Below are positions 49,133 to 59,373 of a DNA stretch of 64,000 nucleotides, piece by piece. Within the stretch, counting starts at the first letter, position 1. The number at the start of each line of letters is the position of its first letter. The stretch covers positions 1 to 64,000 of the forward strand of contig NZ_JBFDUZ010000008.1 of the NCBI RefSeq assembly GCF_040719145.1, read 5' to 3'. Position numbers and translations under genes: made by a program. Under the pieces are notes generated by a model. The model ran no database searches. It saw only the letters and a list, made by a program, of their open reading frames with translations, and was not told where the DNA came from. This stretch comes from Paenibacillus sp. JQZ6Y-1. Its GTDB lineage: Bacteria; Bacillota; Bacilli; Paenibacillales; Paenibacillaceae.

Positions 49133-49480
49133 ATGCAAGCGAAAGCACATGCAAAGTTTGTACGCATCGCTCCGCGCAAAGTTCAACTGGTTGTTGATCT
49201 GATCCGCGGTAAGCAAGTTGGTGAAGCGATCGCAATTCTGCGTCATACACCAAAATCTGCGTCTCCGGTAGTTGAGAAACTGCTCAACTCCGCAATCGCT
49301 AATGCTGAGTTCATCAGCTCCGAGAAGAACGAGTCTATGGATGTGAACAACCTGTTCATTTCCGAAGCTTACGTAAACCAAGGTCCTACTCTGAAACGCT
49401 TCCGTCCCCGTGCGATGGGTCGCGCTAGTAAGATCAACAAACGTACAAGCCACATTTCTTTGGTGGTAACTGAAAAATAA
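49133..49480 (+). CDS. rplV: 50S ribosomal protein L22
   Basis: A globular domain on the 50S surface with a long hairpin that, with L4, forms the tunnel constriction (the loop around [21 protein letters not shown]). It starts [20 protein letters not shown]. The length is 115 residues. AGAGGAGGTC precedes the ATG. No macrolide-type insertion or duplication is visible in the loop. Confidence 0.98.
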   Translation: MQAKAHAKFVRIAPRKVQLVVDLIRGKQVGEAIAILRHTPKSASPVVEKLLNSAIANAEFISSEKNESMDVNNLFISEAYVNQGPTLKRFRPRAMGRASKINKRTSHISLVVTEK

Positions 49481-49495
49481 AAGGAGGGAAAACGT

Positions 49496-50161
49496 GTGGG
49501 CCAAAAAGTAAATCCCATCGGATTGCGCGTAGGTATTATCCGTGACTGGGAATCTAAATGGTACGCTGGTAAAGATTTTGGCGATCTTCTTCTGGAAGAC
49601 GTTAAGATTCGTGAATACCTGAAGAAAAAACTGAAAGAGTCCGCTGTCTCCCGTATCGAAATCGAGAGAGCGGCTAATCGTGTGAACGTAACAATCCACA
49701 CTGCGAAACCAGGTATGGTTATCGGACGCGGTGGTTCTGAAGTTGAAGTACTTCGTAACGAAGTTACTAAAATTGCAGGCGGTAAAAAAGTTCACATCAA
49801 CATTTCCGAAATCAAAAACCAAGAGCTGGATGCAATTCTCGTTGCAGAAAGCATTGCACAACAACTGGAACGTCGTGTTTCTTTCCGTCGTGCTCTGAAA
49901 CAATCGATTCAAAGAACTATGCGCTCTGGCGCTAAAGGTATTAAAACAGCCGTTAGCGGACGTCTTGGCGGTGCTGAAATCGCCCGTTCCGAAGGTTATA
50001 GCGAAGGAACTGTTCCACTGCATACACTTCGTGCTGATATCGATTATGGTACAGCTGAAGCTCATACAACTTACGGCCGCATCGGCGTAAAAGTATGGAT
50101 CTATCGTGGCGAGGTTCTTCCTACGGCTAAGAAACAAGCTGCTCAGGAAGGAGGCAACTAA
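49496..50161 (+). CDS. rpsC: 30S ribosomal protein S3
   Basis: Part of the mRNA entry tunnel, with helicase activity together with S4 and S5. The N-terminus [21 protein letters not shown] is followed by a KH domain with the GxxG loop ([11 protein letters not shown]). The S3 C-terminal domain contains [15 protein letters not shown]. The length is 221 residues. GTG 49496 follows AAAGGAGGG. rplP begins two bases after its stop. Confidence 0.99.
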   Translation: MGQKVNPIGLRVGIIRDWESKWYAGKDFGDLLLEDVKIREYLKKKLKESAVSRIEIERAANRVNVTIHTAKPGMVIGRGGSEVEVLRNEVTKIAGGKKVHINISEIKNQELDAILVAESIAQQLERRVSFRRALKQSIQRTMRSGAKGIKTAVSGRLGGAEIARSEGYSEGTVPLHTLRADIDYGTAEAHTTYGRIGVKVWIYRGEVLPTAKKQAAQEGGN

Positions 50162-50163
50162 TC

Positions 50164-50598
50164 ATGTTGGTACCTAAACGTGTAAAACACCGTAAACAGC
50201 ATCGTCCAGGTATGAAAGGACGCGCTAAAGGCGGTACTGAACTGAACTTCGGCGAATTCGGTCTGCAGTCTCTCGAGCCTGCTTGGATCACGAACCGTCA
50301 AATCGAAGCTGCCCGTATTGCTATGACTCGTTATATCAAACGTGGTGGTAAAGTATGGATCAAGATTTTCCCGGACAAACCAATCACTCAAAAGCCTCTT
50401 GAGGTTCGTATGGGTAGTGGTAAAGGTAACGTTGAGAAATGGGTTGCCATCGTAAAACCAGGAAAAATTATGTTTGAACTTGCTGGCGTATCTGAAGAAA
50501 TCGCTCGCGAAGCGATGCGTCTGGCTTCTCATAAACTGCCAGTTAAAACTAAGTTTGTGAAACGTGAAGAATTGGGTGGTGAAGCAAATGAAGGCTAA
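50164..50598 (+). CDS. rplP: 50S ribosomal protein L16
   Basis: Late-assembly protein that helps place A-site tRNA. It starts [19 protein letters not shown] and contains the conserved GFGLQ-type region ([26 protein letters not shown] is present in full). The length is 144 residues. Its ribosome-binding site, GGAAGGAGG, lies at the end of rpsC. The last 11 bases overlap rpmC. Confidence 0.98.
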   Translation: MLVPKRVKHRKQHRPGMKGRAKGGTELNFGEFGLQSLEPAWITNRQIEAARIAMTRYIKRGGKVWIKIFPDKPITQKPLEVRMGSGKGNVEKWVAIVKPGKIMFELAGVSEEIAREAMRLASHKLPVKTKFVKREELGGEANEG

Positions 50599-50788
50599 TG
50601 AATTGCGCAACCTTACCACTGCTGAAATCGAGCAAAAGATTGCTGGTTTTAAAGAGGAACTCTTTAACCTGCGCTTTCAACTTGCTACCGGTCAATTGGA
50701 TAACCCTACTCGTATTAGCGCTGTTCGCAAGCAAATTGCACGTGCTAAAACAGTAGTACGTGAAAGAGAACTCGGAATTACTTCATAA
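50588..50788 (+). CDS. rpmC: 50S ribosomal protein L29
   Basis: A small two-helix protein near the tunnel exit beside L23. It starts [18 protein letters not shown] and contains the conserved [17 protein letters not shown]. The length is 66 residues. ATG 50588 is the start, with GGTGGTG upstream inside the end of rplP; the 11-base overlap implies coupled translation. Confidence 0.97.
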   Translation: MKANELRNLTTAEIEQKIAGFKEELFNLRFQLATGQLDNPTRISAVRKQIARAKTVVRERELGITS

Positions 50789-50839
50789 TCCAATATTTGA
50801 CGGACTGTTGATGCCCGTCAGCAAGGGAGGAGGCACACT

Positions 50840-51103
50840 ATGAGCGAACGCAATGCCCGTAAAGTACAGGTAGGTAAAGTTGTCAGTGATAAAATGGACA
50901 AAACTATCGTTGTTGCTGTAGAAACTTACAAAAAACACGATCTGTACCACAAACGTATCAAGTACACTAAGAAATTCAAAGCTCATGATGAAAACAACAC
51001 TGCGAAAATCGGTGATATCGTTAAAATCATGGAAACTCGTCCACTGTCGAAAGACAAAAACTGGAGACTCGTGGAAGTAGTAGAAGAAGCAATCATCATT
51101 TGA
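50840..51103 (+). CDS. rpsQ: 30S ribosomal protein S17
   Basis: A primary 16S-binding protein with an OB fold. Conserved segments are [19 protein letters not shown] and [22 protein letters not shown]. The length is 87 residues. AAGGGAGGAGG precedes the ATG. It lies 51 bases after rpmC. Confidence 0.98.
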   Translation: MSERNARKVQVGKVVSDKMDKTIVVAVETYKKHDLYHKRIKYTKKFKAHDENNTAKIGDIVKIMETRPLSKDKNWRLVEVVEEAIII

Positions 51104-51139
51104 TGATTACGATAAGCTGCCCGGAAGGAGGAACTAACA

Positions 51140-51508
51140 ATGATTCAACCATTTACACGTTTGGCTGTAGCCGATAACTCTGGCGCAAAAGAACTGATGT
51201 GTATCCGCGTACTCGGTGGTACTGGACGTCGTACAGCTGCAATCGGTGATACTATCGTTTGTTCTGTAAAACAAGCAACACCAGGCGGCGTTGTCAAAAA
51301 AGGTGATGTAGTGAAAGCAGTAGTTGTTCGCACGAAGAGCTCTGTACGTCGTAAAGACGGTTCTTACATCGCATTTGATGAGAATGCAGCAGTGGTAATC
51401 AAAGACGATAAAGGCCCTCGTGGTACTCGTATCTTTGGACCAGTTGCTCGTGAACTGCGTGACCGTGATTACATGAAAATCGTTTCCCTGGCTCCGGAAG
51501 TCATCTAA
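51140..51508 (+). CDS. rplN: 50S ribosomal protein L14
   Basis: Intersubunit-bridge protein that also binds the silencing factor RsfS. It starts [20 protein letters not shown] and ends [15 protein letters not shown]. The length is the standard 122 residues. GGAAGGAGGAAC precedes the ATG. Confidence 0.99.
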   Translation: MIQPFTRLAVADNSGAKELMCIRVLGGTGRRTAAIGDTIVCSVKQATPGGVVKKGDVVKAVVVRTKSSVRRKDGSYIAFDENAAVVIKDDKGPRGTRIFGPVARELRDRDYMKIVSLAPEVI

Positions 51509-51561
51509 ACGATATCGATATAAGGCTCTGTGCCTGAGTGAGTTATAGGAGGTGTACAGAA

Positions 51562-51918
51562 ATGGCTAAAGTGAAAAAAGTTTTGGAATCCCACAACAAC
51601 AAGCTGCACGTTAAAAAGGATGACACTGTTATCGTAATCAGCGGTAAAGACAAAGGTAAAAAAGGTCGCATCATCGCTGCTTACCCTCGTGAAAACCGCG
51701 TGCTGGTTGAAGGTGTGAACATGATTACTAAACACCAAAAACCGTCTCAGCTGAACCCGCAAGGCGGACGCATCGAGCAAGAAGCGCCTATTCACGTGTC
51801 TAACGTAATGCACGTTGATCCTAAGGACGGAAAGAAAGTAACCCGCGTTGGTTACAAAACATTGGACAACGGCAAAAAAGTTCGTGTAGCTAAACGCTCC
51901 GGCGATACTATCGATTAA
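51562..51918 (+). CDS. rplX: 50S ribosomal protein L24
   Basis: An assembly initiator with a KOW domain ([18 protein letters not shown]). The length is 118 residues against 103 in B. subtilis; the excess is an N-terminal stretch ([18 protein letters not shown]) and a slightly longer tail. ATG 51562 follows ATAGGAGGTG. An in-frame start 24 bases upstream lacks a site. Confidence 0.97.
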   Translation: MAKVKKVLESHNNKLHVKKDDTVIVISGKDKGKKGRIIAAYPRENRVLVEGVNMITKHQKPSQLNPQGGRIEQEAPIHVSNVMHVDPKDGKKVTRVGYKTLDNGKKVRVAKRSGDTID

Positions 51919-51951
51919 TAATTTTCCTTAAAGAAAGGAGGACTTTCCAGA

Positions 51952-52494
51952 ATGGCTTCAAGAATGAAAGATATGTACCTGAATGAAATCGTGCCAGCCC
52001 TGACTACTAAGTTCAACTACAGTACAGTAATGCAAGTACCAAAAGTTGAAAAAATCGTAATCAATATGGGTGTTGGTGAAGCAGTATCGAACTCCAAAGT
52101 ATTGGATTCCGCTGTTAGCGAACTGCAAATGATCGCTGGTCAAAAACCAGTAATCACTCGCGCAAAAAAATCCATCGCTGGATTTAAATTGCGTGAAGGT
52201 ATGCCTATCGGTGTTAAAGTAACACTGCGTGGCGATCGTATGTACTACTTCCTGGACAAACTGGTTAACATCACACTGCCTCGCGTACGTGACTTCCGTG
52301 GTGTTTCTTCCAAAGCGTTTGACGGTCGTGGTAACTACACACTGGGTCTGAAAGAGCAGCTGATCTTCCCGGAGATCGAGTACGATAAAGTTGATAAAGT
52401 ACGTGGTATGGATATCGTTATCGTAACAACTGCAAAAACAGACGAAGAATCTCGCGAACTGCTGACTCAACTGGGAATGCCTTTCGTAAAATAA
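51952..52494 (+). CDS. rplE: 50S ribosomal protein L5
   Basis: Binds 5S rRNA in the central protuberance and contacts P-site tRNA. Conserved segments are [37 protein letters not shown] and [17 protein letters not shown]. The length is 180 residues. GAAAGGAGGAC precedes the ATG. A terminator-like hairpin lies in the 70-base gap before rpsN. Confidence 0.99.
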   Translation: MASRMKDMYLNEIVPALTTKFNYSTVMQVPKVEKIVINMGVGEAVSNSKVLDSAVSELQMIAGQKPVITRAKKSIAGFKLREGMPIGVKVTLRGDRMYYFLDKLVNITLPRVRDFRGVSSKAFDGRGNYTLGLKEQLIFPEIEYDKVDKVRGMDIVIVTTAKTDEESRELLTQLGMPFVK

Positions 52495-52508
52495 GATGTG
52501 AAATGTAC

Positions 52509-52533
52509 GGGGTTCTAATATAAGCCCCTTTTT
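52509..52533 (+). promoter_or_regulatory. Terminator-like hairpin inside the spc operon
   Basis: GGGG pairs with CCCC around a 12-base AT loop and runs into five T, between rplE and rpsN. The stem is short, so it would at most attenuate. Confidence 0.4.
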
Positions 52534-52564
52534 CTCCGAAAATATTTAGGAGGTGTCAGGCGAA

Positions 52565-52750
52565 GTGGCTAAAACTTCAATGAAAGTAAAACAACAACGT
52601 ACTCCGAAGTTCAAAGTGCGTGCATATACTCGTTGCGAACGTTGTGGTCGTCCACATTCCGTATTGCAAAAGTTTAAAATCTGCCGTATTTGCTTCCGTG
52701 AATTGGCGTACAAAGGCCAGATTCCTGGCGTGAAAAAAGCAAGCTGGTAA
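52565..52750 (+). CDS. rpsN: 30S ribosomal protein S14, zinc type
   Basis: The short zinc-binding S14 (type Z) with two CxxC pairs in RCERCGRPH and ICRICFREL. The length is 61 residues. GTG 52565 follows TAGGAGGTG; the open frame extends four codons further upstream without a better site. Bacillota often carry a second, zinc-free S14 gene elsewhere that replaces this one under zinc starvation. Confidence 0.98.
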   Translation: MAKTSMKVKQQRTPKFKVRAYTRCERCGRPHSVLQKFKICRICFRELAYKGQIPGVKKASW

Positions 52751-52782
52751 ACCATTGATTAACAGGAAGGAGGTTCACACAC

Positions 52783-53181
52783 ATGTCTATGTCAGATCCA
52801 ATTGCTGATATGCTTACACGTATTCGTAACGCCAACACTGTGCGTCACGAAACGGTTGAAGTTCCAGCTTCCAAAATGAAAAAGCAAATCGCTGATATCC
52901 TGAAACGTGAAGGTTTCATCCGTGATGCTGAAGTCATTGAGGATAACAAACAAGGAATTATCCGTATTTTCCTGAAATACGGTCAAAATAACGAACGCGT
53001 AATTACTGGTCTGAAACGTATCAGTAAACCAGGACTTCGTGTTTACACAAAGAGCAACGAGGTTCCTCGTGTTCTTGGTGGACTCGGAATCGCGATCATC
53101 TCTACTTCCAACGGAGTAGTAACTGATAAAGAAGCTCGTCAAGCGAAAAGCGGCGGCGAAGTCGTTTGTTACGTTTGGTAA
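52783..53181 (+). CDS. rpsH: 30S ribosomal protein S8
   Basis: Central-domain 16S-binding protein and translational repressor of the spc operon in enteric bacteria. It starts [16 protein letters not shown] (after an MS extension) and ends with the conserved [24 protein letters not shown] region. The length is 132 residues. GGAAGGAGG precedes the ATG. Confidence 0.99.
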   Translation: MSMSDPIADMLTRIRNANTVRHETVEVPASKMKKQIADILKREGFIRDAEVIEDNKQGIIRIFLKYGQNNERVITGLKRISKPGLRVYTKSNEVPRVLGGLGIAIISTSNGVVTDKEARQAKSGGEVVCYVW

Positions 53182-53212
53182 TTAACGTCATAAAATAAGG
53201 AGGTGCAATGCA

Positions 53213-53755
53213 ATGTCCCGTATTGGTCGTAAACCAATTGAAGTACCAAGTGGTGTAGAGGTAACTCTGAACAACACTACTCTGACAGTAAAAGGTCCGA
53301 AAGGATCCCTGTCTCGCGAACTTCACAAAGATATGAAAGTAGTCGTTGAAGGTAACGTGATCACGATTGAGCGTCCTTCTGACAACAAACTGCATCGTTC
53401 CCTGCACGGAACTACACGCAGCGTAGTAAGCAACATGGTTAGCGGAGTAACTACTGGTTTCTCCAAAGCCCTGGAACTGGTTGGTGTCGGTTACCGCGCA
53501 AGCAAATCCGGCGAGAAAATCGTTCTGAACGTTGGTTACTCTCACCCGGTAGAAATCACACCGGAAGCTGGTATCGAATTTGATGTTCCTTCGAACACTC
53601 GTATCGTAGTTAACGGTATCGACAAAGAGCGCGTAGGCGCTTATGCTGCGAAAATCCGTTCCGTACGTGAACCAGAACCTTATAAAGGTAAAGGTATCAA
53701 ATACGAAGGCGAACGCATTCTGCGTAAAGAAGGTAAAGCTGGTAAGAAGAAATAA
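53213..53755 (+). CDS. rplF: 50S ribosomal protein L6
   Basis: Located near the sarcin-ricin loop and factor-binding site. It starts [19 protein letters not shown] and contains the [22 protein letters not shown] and [15 protein letters not shown] segments. The length is 180 residues. AAGGAGGTG precedes the ATG. Its stop codon lies inside the outer stem of a structured element in the gap to rplR. Confidence 0.99.
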   Translation: MSRIGRKPIEVPSGVEVTLNNTTLTVKGPKGSLSRELHKDMKVVVEGNVITIERPSDNKLHRSLHGTTRSVVSNMVSGVTTGFSKALELVGVGYRASKSGEKIVLNVGYSHPVEITPEAGIEFDVPSNTRIVVNGIDKERVGAYAAKIRSVREPEPYKGKGIKYEGERILRKEGKAGKKK

Positions 53756-53808
53756 GCTAGGGGATAATGGCTCATTACCCCAAGCAGCTTAACCTCAAGC
53801 TAGCTTAT
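53752..53808 (+). promoter_or_regulatory. Structured RNA element between rplF and rplR
   Basis: A perfect 9-bp outer stem (ATAAGCTAG at 53752-53760 with CTAGCTTAT at 53800-53808) encloses a hairpin. That hairpin pairs GGGGATAATG (53760-53769) with CATTACCCC (53773-53781) through one bulged A. Base 53760 is shared between the two arms, so one end pair must yield. The rplF stop codon is within the outer stem. No T run follows. Confidence 0.6.
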
Positions 53809-53837
53809 GTATAATGAAGGGAGTGAAATATACAGTC

Positions 53838-54203
53838 ATGATTACTAAAGCTGATAAAAATAAAGCTCGTCTGAAAAGACATCTGCGTGTTCGTAAGAAC
53901 ATCACTGGTACTTCTGAGCGTCCACGTTTGAACGTGTTCCGTTCCGATAAGCACATCTATGCTCAACTGATCGATGACGTGGCAGGCGTAACTCTGGTTT
54001 CTGCTTCCACTGTTGATAAAGAAGTTGGCGAGATTGCTAACGGTGGTAGCGTAGAAGCTGCTGCAAAAGTTGGCGAACTGATCGCTAAACGTGCAAAAGA
54101 AAAAGGACACGAAGCTGTAGTATTCGATCGCGGTGGCTACTTGTATCACGGACGGATTCAAGCCCTGGCGGATGCTGCTCGTGAAGCGGGTCTTCAATTC
54201 TAA
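53838..54203 (+). CDS. rplR: 50S ribosomal protein L18
   Basis: Binds 5S rRNA together with L5. Conserved segments are [26 protein letters not shown] and the C-terminal [27 protein letters not shown]. The length is 121 residues from ATG 53838 (MITKADKNK), matching the family start. An in-frame ATG 24 bases upstream overlaps the GAAGGGAG site. The rather long spacing (about 13 bases) leaves some doubt on the start. Confidence 0.97.
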   Translation: MITKADKNKARLKRHLRVRKNITGTSERPRLNVFRSDKHIYAQLIDDVAGVTLVSASTVDKEVGEIANGGSVEAAAKVGELIAKRAKEKGHEAVVFDRGGYLYHGRIQALADAAREAGLQF

Positions 54204-54229
54204 ACCATTGCAAAAAGGAGGTAAACGAC

Positions 54230-54727
54230 TTGCGTATTGATCCAAACACTTTGGAACTGACTGAAAGAGTAGTTCATATCAACCGTGTTGCTAAAGTAGT
54301 TAAGGGCGGACGCCGTTTCAGCTTTAGCGCGCTGGTAGTAGTAGGCGACGGTAAAGGCTGGGTTGGTGCTGGTCTGGGTAAAGCTGGCGAAGTACCTGAT
54401 GCGATCCGTAAAGGTATCGAAGATGCCAAGAAAAACCTGATCCACGTTCCACTCGTAGGAACAACTATTCCTCACCTGGTAAACGGTAAATTCGGTGCAG
54501 GCCGCGTAATGCTGAAACCAGCATCCGAAGGTACTGGTGTTATCGCTGGTGGTCCAGTTCGTGCCGTTCTGGAACTTGCTGGTGTAGGTGACATTTTGAC
54601 AAAATCCCTGGGTTCTTCGAATTCCATGAACATGGTTAACGCTACACTGGAAGGCTTGTCTCGCCTGAAACGTGCCGAAGACGTAGCTAAACTGCGTGGA
54701 AAAACAATCGAAGAGCTGCTCGGTTAA
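54230..54727 (+). CDS. rpsE: 30S ribosomal protein S5
   Basis: At the mRNA entry and ribosomal-ambiguity region. The double-stranded-RNA-binding-like N-terminal domain has [23 protein letters not shown]. The C-terminal domain has [26 protein letters not shown]. The length is 165 residues. TTG 54230 follows AAAGGAGGTAAAC. The spectinomycin-loop region (VVKGGRRF) appears wild type. Confidence 0.98.
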   Translation: MRIDPNTLELTERVVHINRVAKVVKGGRRFSFSALVVVGDGKGWVGAGLGKAGEVPDAIRKGIEDAKKNLIHVPLVGTTIPHLVNGKFGAGRVMLKPASEGTGVIAGGPVRAVLELAGVGDILTKSLGSSNSMNMVNATLEGLSRLKRAEDVAKLRGKTIEELLG

Positions 54728-54739
54728 GGAGGGAATCTC

Positions 54740-54925
54740 ATGGCTAAATTGGAAATTACCCTCGTACGTAGCGTGATCGGTCGTCCAGAAACACAACGTG
54801 TTACTGTGAAAACATTGGGTCTGCGTAAGCTGCACCAATCGGTCGTTCAAGAAGATAACGCTGCAATCCGTGGCATGGTTAACCAGGTAAAACACTTGGT
54901 ATCTGTAAAAGAAATTCAAGGCTAA
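54740..54925 (+). CDS. rpmD: 50S ribosomal protein L30
   Basis: A small 50S protein. It starts [20 protein letters not shown] and contains the conserved [21 protein letters not shown]. The length is 61 residues. TAAGGAGGG overlaps the rpsE stop codon and precedes the ATG by a few bases. Confidence 0.98.
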   Translation: MAKLEITLVRSVIGRPETQRVTVKTLGLRKLHQSVVQEDNAAIRGMVNQVKHLVSVKEIQG

Positions 54926-54971
54926 TTGATCGAAAGATTAGCCTATTATCAATAAGGAGGTGCAACGAACG

Positions 54972-55412
54972 ATGAAATTGCATGAGCTTTCACCAGCTCC
55001 TGGTTCCCGCAAAGAACGCAAACGCGTAGGTCGTGGTACTAGTAGCGGTACAGGTAAAACATCGGGTCGTGGTCACAAAGGACAAAACTCCCGTTCTGGC
55101 GGCGGTGTTCGTCCAGGATTTGAAGGCGGACAAAACCCATTGTATCGTCGTTTGCCGAAACGTGGATTTGTTAACCCTACCCGTAAAGAGTATGCTCTGG
55201 TAAACGTAGCTGAGCTGAACAGTCTGGCTGCTGATACTGAAGTGACTCCGGCATTCTTGGTTGAGCAAGGTATTGTAAAAAATACGAAAAGCGGAATCAA
55301 GATCCTGGGTAACGGTGATCTGACTGTAAAACTGAATGTAAAAGCGAATAAGTTCTCTCAATCTGCGGTAGAGAAGATCGAGGCTGCCGGCGGTAAAACC
55401 GAGGTGATCTAA
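54972..55412 (+). CDS. rplO: 50S ribosomal protein L15
   Basis: Late-assembly 50S protein. A long basic Gly-rich N-terminal extension ([19 protein letters not shown], then [17 protein letters not shown]) precedes a globular C-terminal domain. The length is 146 residues. ATG 54972 follows AAGGAGGTGC. The last base of its TAA stop is the first base of the secY start codon (TAATG), a typical coupling. Confidence 0.99.
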   Translation: MKLHELSPAPGSRKERKRVGRGTSSGTGKTSGRGHKGQNSRSGGGVRPGFEGGQNPLYRRLPKRGFVNPTRKEYALVNVAELNSLAADTEVTPAFLVEQGIVKNTKSGIKILGNGDLTVKLNVKANKFSQSAVEKIEAAGGKTEVI

Positions 55413-56710
55413 TGTTCAAGACCCTGAAGAATATATGGCGGGTGGAAGACCTTAGAAATCGGATCATTTTTACTTTGCTGGTGCTGATTGTCTACCGTAT
55501 CGGTTCGTTCGTACCAGTACCTGGAGTAAATACGGAAGTTTTCACTGCTGTAAATAACCAGGGCCAAGAATTGTTCGGTCTTCTAAACACCTTTTCCGGT
55601 GGTGCATTGTCTCGTTTCTCGATCTTTGCCCTCGGAATTATGCCGTATATCACCGCGTCCATTATCGTGCAGTTGCTGTCGATGGACGTTATTCCGAAGT
55701 TTGCGGAATGGGCAAAACAAGGGGAACACGGTAAAAAGAAACTGGCACAGGTCACCCGTTATGGTACAATCATTTTGGGTCTGATCCAGGCTTTTGGTAC
55801 GTCTATCGGTTTTAACCGTTTATACAATACAGAGATGATTCCAGGCGCAACGTTCTGGAGTTATGCTCTGATTGCTATTGTATTGACTGCCGGTACATCA
55901 TTCTTGATGTGGTTGGGTGAGCAAATCACCGAAAAAGGGATTGGTAACGGGATCTCGATTATCATCTTCGCAGGTATCGTTGCGGCTATTCCGCAGCATA
56001 TCCGCGATATGGTTCAATCGGACTTTCTCGCTCAGGGCCAGACGTTCATGAATGTGATTAAGCTGGTTGTTGTTGTTCTCGTCGTGATTTTGATCGTAGT
56101 GGGCGTTATCTTTATCCAACAGGGTATTCGTAAAATTCCAGTACAATATGCAAAACGCGTAGTAGGCAACAAAATGTATGGCGGTCAGAATACACATATC
56201 CCACTGAAGATCAATTCGGCTGGTGTTATCCCTGTAATCTTCGCTGTATCCCTGCTTCAATTCCCGATCATTATTGCAAGCTTCTGGTCCACACACGGCT
56301 GGGCAAAATGGATTACCGCAAATCTGTGGTATGACAAACCGCTTGGTATGGTCCTGTATGTAGTAATGATTATAGGCTTTACTTTCTTCTATACATTTGT
56401 GCAAATGAATCCTACGCAAATGGCGGATAATATGAAGAAGAACGGTGGTTATATTCCGGGCGTACGTCCAGGTAAACCTACGGCAACGTATCTGACGAAA
56501 GTTATGACGCGTCTGACGATGACAGGTTCCCTGTTCCTTGCGATCATCTCGGTACTGCCGGTATTCCTCGGGGCAATCTCCGGTTTGCCGAAATCGGTTC
56601 AAATCGGTGGTACATCGCTTCTTATCGTAATCGGTGTTGCACTGGATACGATGAAAACGATCGAAAGCCAACTTATTAAACGTCATTACAAAGGTTTTAT
56701 CAATAAATAG
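55412..56710 (+). CDS. secY: Preprotein translocase subunit SecY
   Basis: Channel subunit of the SecYEG translocon with ten membrane helices. The N-terminus [18 protein letters not shown] leads into the first helix and the plug region (GALSRFSIFALGIMPYITASI). The cytosolic loop near 355-365 (PGVRPGKPTATYL) meets the SecA/ribosome site. The length, 432 residues, is normal. It starts one base inside the end of rplO and is followed by adk after 92 bases. Confidence 0.99.
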   Translation: MFKTLKNIWRVEDLRNRIIFTLLVLIVYRIGSFVPVPGVNTEVFTAVNNQGQELFGLLNTFSGGALSRFSIFALGIMPYITASIIVQLLSMDVIPKFAEWAKQGEHGKKKLAQVTRYGTIILGLIQAFGTSIGFNRLYNTEMIPGATFWSYALIAIVLTAGTSFLMWLGEQITEKGIGNGISIIIFAGIVAAIPQHIRDMVQSDFLAQGQTFMNVIKLVVVVLVVILIVVGVIFIQQGIRKIPVQYAKRVVGNKMYGGQNTHIPLKINSAGVIPVIFAVSLLQFPIIIASFWSTHGWAKWITANLWYDKPLGMVLYVVMIIGFTFFYTFVQMNPTQMADNMKKNGGYIPGVRPGKPTATYLTKVMTRLTMTGSLFLAIISVLPVFLGAISGLPKSVQIGGTSLLIVIGVALDTMKTIESQLIKRHYKGFINK

Positions 56711-56802
56711 ACGGCAGGTTCCGGCTGAATGGGTGATCCCGTTCTAACCGGCACCTTTCCGTGCTGTTCTTGCAAAAGTCGTTTTGGGGGGAGTGATGTA
56801 GC

Positions 56803-57447
56803 GTGAATATCCTATTCATTGGACCTCCGGGAGCAGGAAAAGGAACACAAGCTGCAGTAATCGTAAAGGAACTCGGCATTCCTCATATTTCAACAGGCGA
56901 TGCTTTTCGTCTGGCGATCAAACAGGAAACTCCAATCGGAGTAAAAGCCAAGTCCTATATTGATCAAGGCTTGCTTGTACCGGATGATGTAACAAACGGA
57001 ATCGTGGAGGAGCGACTCGCTCAACCCGATTGCGAAAAAGGTTTTTTGCTTGACGGTTATCCAAGAACGCTGGCTCAGGCTGAAGCGCTCGACAAAATGC
57101 TGGCAGCAATGAACCGCAAGCTGGACCACGTAATCAATTTGAAAGTAGACCGCGACAAGCTGCTCGTTCGTATTACCGGACGACGCATTTGTAGAACATG
57201 CGGCGCTACCTATCATATTGTTTTCAATCCGCCAAAACAGGAAGGCATCTGCGACCTGGATGGTGGTGAACTCTACCAAAGACCGGATGACAACGAGGAA
57301 AGCGTAGCAACGCGTCTTGATGAGTATGGTAACAAGACTGCACCGCTGCTGTCGTACTACGGTGATCAGGATTTGGTAAGAGACATTGATGGCGAACAGG
57401 GCATTGACCAGGTATCATCCGATATTGTGTCACTGCTTCGGGGTTAA
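56803..57447 (+). CDS. adk: Adenylate kinase
   Basis: Interconverts ATP, ADP and AMP. The P-loop [10 protein letters not shown] lies at 7-16 and the AMP site has STGDAFR. The long LID domain carries a structural zinc site of the Cys3-Asp type (CRTCGATYH, then CDLDGGEL) as in Bacillus. The length is 214 residues. GTG 56803 is the start, with GGGGGGAG upstream. map begins five bases after its stop. Confidence 0.97.
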   Translation: MNILFIGPPGAGKGTQAAVIVKELGIPHISTGDAFRLAIKQETPIGVKAKSYIDQGLLVPDDVTNGIVEERLAQPDCEKGFLLDGYPRTLAQAEALDKMLAAMNRKLDHVINLKVDRDKLLVRITGRRICRTCGATYHIVFNPPKQEGICDLDGGELYQRPDDNEESVATRLDEYGNKTAPLLSYYGDQDLVRDIDGEQGIDQVSSDIVSLLRG

Positions 57448-57452
57448 GCAAA

Positions 57453-58205
57453 ATGATCATTTGCAAATCCGAAACAGAACTTGGCTTTATGCGGGAAGCA
57501 GGGCGTATCGTCGCTGAAACCCATGCTCTAATCAAGCAGCACATTGAGCCAGGCATTACCACGCAAGAGCTCGATATGATTGCGGATCGTTACATTCGCA
57601 GCCAGGACGCCTTGCCGTCATTCAAAGGATACAATGGTTTTCCAGCCAGTATTTGTGCTTCGGTGAACGAAGAACTCGTTCATGGATTCCCAAGCAAACG
57701 CAAACTGCAAGAGGGCGACATTGTTACTTTTGATATTGGAGCCCAGTATCAAGGGTATCATGGTGATTCGGCATGGACATATCCGGTCGGACAGATTTCC
57801 GACGAAGCTAAGCGTCTTCTGGAAGTAACAGAGGGAGCTTTATTTGCGGGTCTGGAGCTGGTGAAGCCGGATGTTCGTCTGTTTACAATATCGCATGCGA
57901 TACAGCGTTTTATCGAAGATGCCGGTATGTCTGTCGTACGAGAGTACGTAGGTCACGGTATTGGAACCAAATTGCATGAAGATCCAAAGATTCCGAATTA
58001 CGGAATTGCAGATCGGGGTCCTCGTCTCAAGCCAGGCATGGTCCTTGCAATCGAGCCGATGGTGAACGCTGGCGGACGGCATGTTAAAACGTTGGAAGAC
58101 AAATGGACCGTAGTTACGGTTGATGGCTCGCTGTGTGCCCATTTTGAACATACGGTTGGGGTAACACCGGACGGTATGGAGATTTTCACAAAACTTAATG
58201 CGTAG
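57453..58205 (+). CDS. map: Methionine aminopeptidase, type I
   Basis: Removes the N-terminal methionine from new proteins. The five dinuclear metal ligands are visible: Asp94, Asp105, His168, Glu201 and Glu232. Conserved contexts are [35 protein letters not shown] and HFEHTVGVT. The length, 250 residues, is normal. It lies in the secY-adk-map-infA block and overlaps or abuts the small KOW gene that follows. Confidence 0.98.
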   Translation: MIICKSETELGFMREAGRIVAETHALIKQHIEPGITTQELDMIADRYIRSQDALPSFKGYNGFPASICASVNEELVHGFPSKRKLQEGDIVTFDIGAQYQGYHGDSAWTYPVGQISDEAKRLLEVTEGALFAGLELVKPDVRLFTISHAIQRFIEDAGMSVVREYVGHGIGTKLHEDPKIPNYGIADRGPRLKPGMVLAIEPMVNAGGRHVKTLEDKWTVVTVDGSLCAHFEHTVGVTPDGMEIFTKLNA

Positions 58206-58214
58206 GTGATTTTG

Positions 58215-58511
58215 TTGAAAACAGGAACATCCCCGCAGGTCGGTCAAATTGTGAGAGTTTCAAAAGGTAAGGGAGCTGGCCAGCCTGCTGTAATCATTGG
58301 GATTTTCGATGAGAAATTTGTTTATATCGCCGACGGACACAAACGTAAGTTTGACCAGCCGAAGAAGAAGAGTATTCTTCATCTGGAGCTGATGCCGGTG
58401 ATCAGCAGCGAAGTAGTAAACAGTTTGCAAGAAAGCGGACGGGTCACAAATGGAAAGCTGCGTCATGCAGTTGCCAAGTTTGTCGAATCTGCCGAAAACA
58501 ATACGGTTTAA
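58215..58511 (+). CDS. KOW-domain RNA-binding protein
   Basis: A small protein of about 98 residues with an N-terminal KOW motif ([23 protein letters not shown]). It probably binds RNA or the ribosome. The middle part is basic ([14 protein letters not shown]). This gene between map and infA is common in Bacillus and Paenibacillus, and its exact role is not known. TTG 58215 is preferred because AGGTGA lies five bases upstream; GTG 58206, directly after the map stop, is the alternative and adds three residues. Confidence 0.85.
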   Translation: MKTGTSPQVGQIVRVSKGKGAGQPAVIIGIFDEKFVYIADGHKRKFDQPKKKSILHLELMPVISSEVVNSLQESGRVTNGKLRHAVAKFVESAENNTV

Positions 58512-58524
58512 GGAGGAACTCATT

Positions 58525-58740
58525 GTGGCTAAAGAAGATGTAATTGAGGTAGAAGGCGTGGTTCTTGAACCATTGCCGAATGCAACGTTCAAAGTGGAAC
58601 TGGAGAATGGTCATCAGATTCTCGCTCATGTTTCCGGTAAGCTACGGATGCACTTTATCCGTATTCTGACTGGAGATAAGGTGGTAGTTCAACTGTCGCC
58701 TTACGATTTGACAAAAGGTCGTATAACTTATCGTAAATAG
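58525..58740 (+). CDS. infA: Translation initiation factor IF-1
   Basis: An OB-fold factor that covers the A site during initiation. It reads [20 protein letters not shown] and ends [15 protein letters not shown]. The length is 71 residues, one less than in many relatives. GTG 58525 follows TTAAGGAGGAAC; the open frame extends upstream but overlaps the KOW gene. Confidence 0.98.
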   Translation: MAKEDVIEVEGVVLEPLPNATFKVELENGHQILAHVSGKLRMHFIRILTGDKVVVQLSPYDLTKGRITYRK

Positions 58741-58760
58741 AACACAAATGCATAAAAGTG

Positions 58761-58769
58761 TGCTATAAT
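58761..58769 (+). promoter_or_regulatory. Extended -10 promoter between infA and rpmJ
   Basis: TGCTATAAT is a consensus TATAAT with an extended TGN and no good -35. It lies about 87 bases before rpmJ and could give extra transcription of the alpha-operon genes. Confidence 0.55.
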
Positions 58770-58804
58770 AGATACTTATGTGGACTCATTTGTGCTGCAG
58801 ATAA

Positions 58805-58969
<165 letters not shown>

Positions 58970-58991
58970 TTAATCGAGGAGGTGTAGCGTA

Positions 58992-59357
58992 ATGGCACGT
59001 ATATCTGGTGTGGATTTACCACGTGATAAGCGCGTTGAGATCGCCTTGACATATATTTTCGGAATCGGTAAAACGACTTCTCAGAAAATTCTGAGTGAAA
59101 CAGGTATTGACCTGAACACTCGTGTCCGCGATCTGACTGAAGATGAAGTAGGAAAACTGCGTGAAGCAATTGAAGGTAAAAAAGTAGAAGGTGATCTTCG
59201 TCGTGAGATCTCTTTGAACATTAAACGTTTGATCGAAATCGGATGCTACCGTGGTGTTCGTCACCGTCGTGGTCTGCCGGTTCGTGGACAACGTACCAAA
59301 ACAAATGCTCGTACACGTAAGGGTCCTCGTCGCACAGTAGCGAACAAGAAGAAGTAA
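58992..59357 (+). CDS. rpsM: 30S ribosomal protein S13
   Basis: 30S head protein that contacts P-site tRNA and bridges to the 50S. It starts [21 protein letters not shown], has a helix-two-turn-helix region and a basic tail ([19 protein letters not shown]). The length is 121 residues. CGAGGAGGTG precedes the ATG. Confidence 0.99.
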   Translation: MARISGVDLPRDKRVEIALTYIFGIGKTTSQKILSETGIDLNTRVRDLTEDEVGKLREAIEGKKVEGDLRREISLNIKRLIEIGCYRGVRHRRGLPVRGQRTKTNARTRKGPRRTVANKKK

Positions 59358-59373
59358 GGGAGGTTAATGATCA

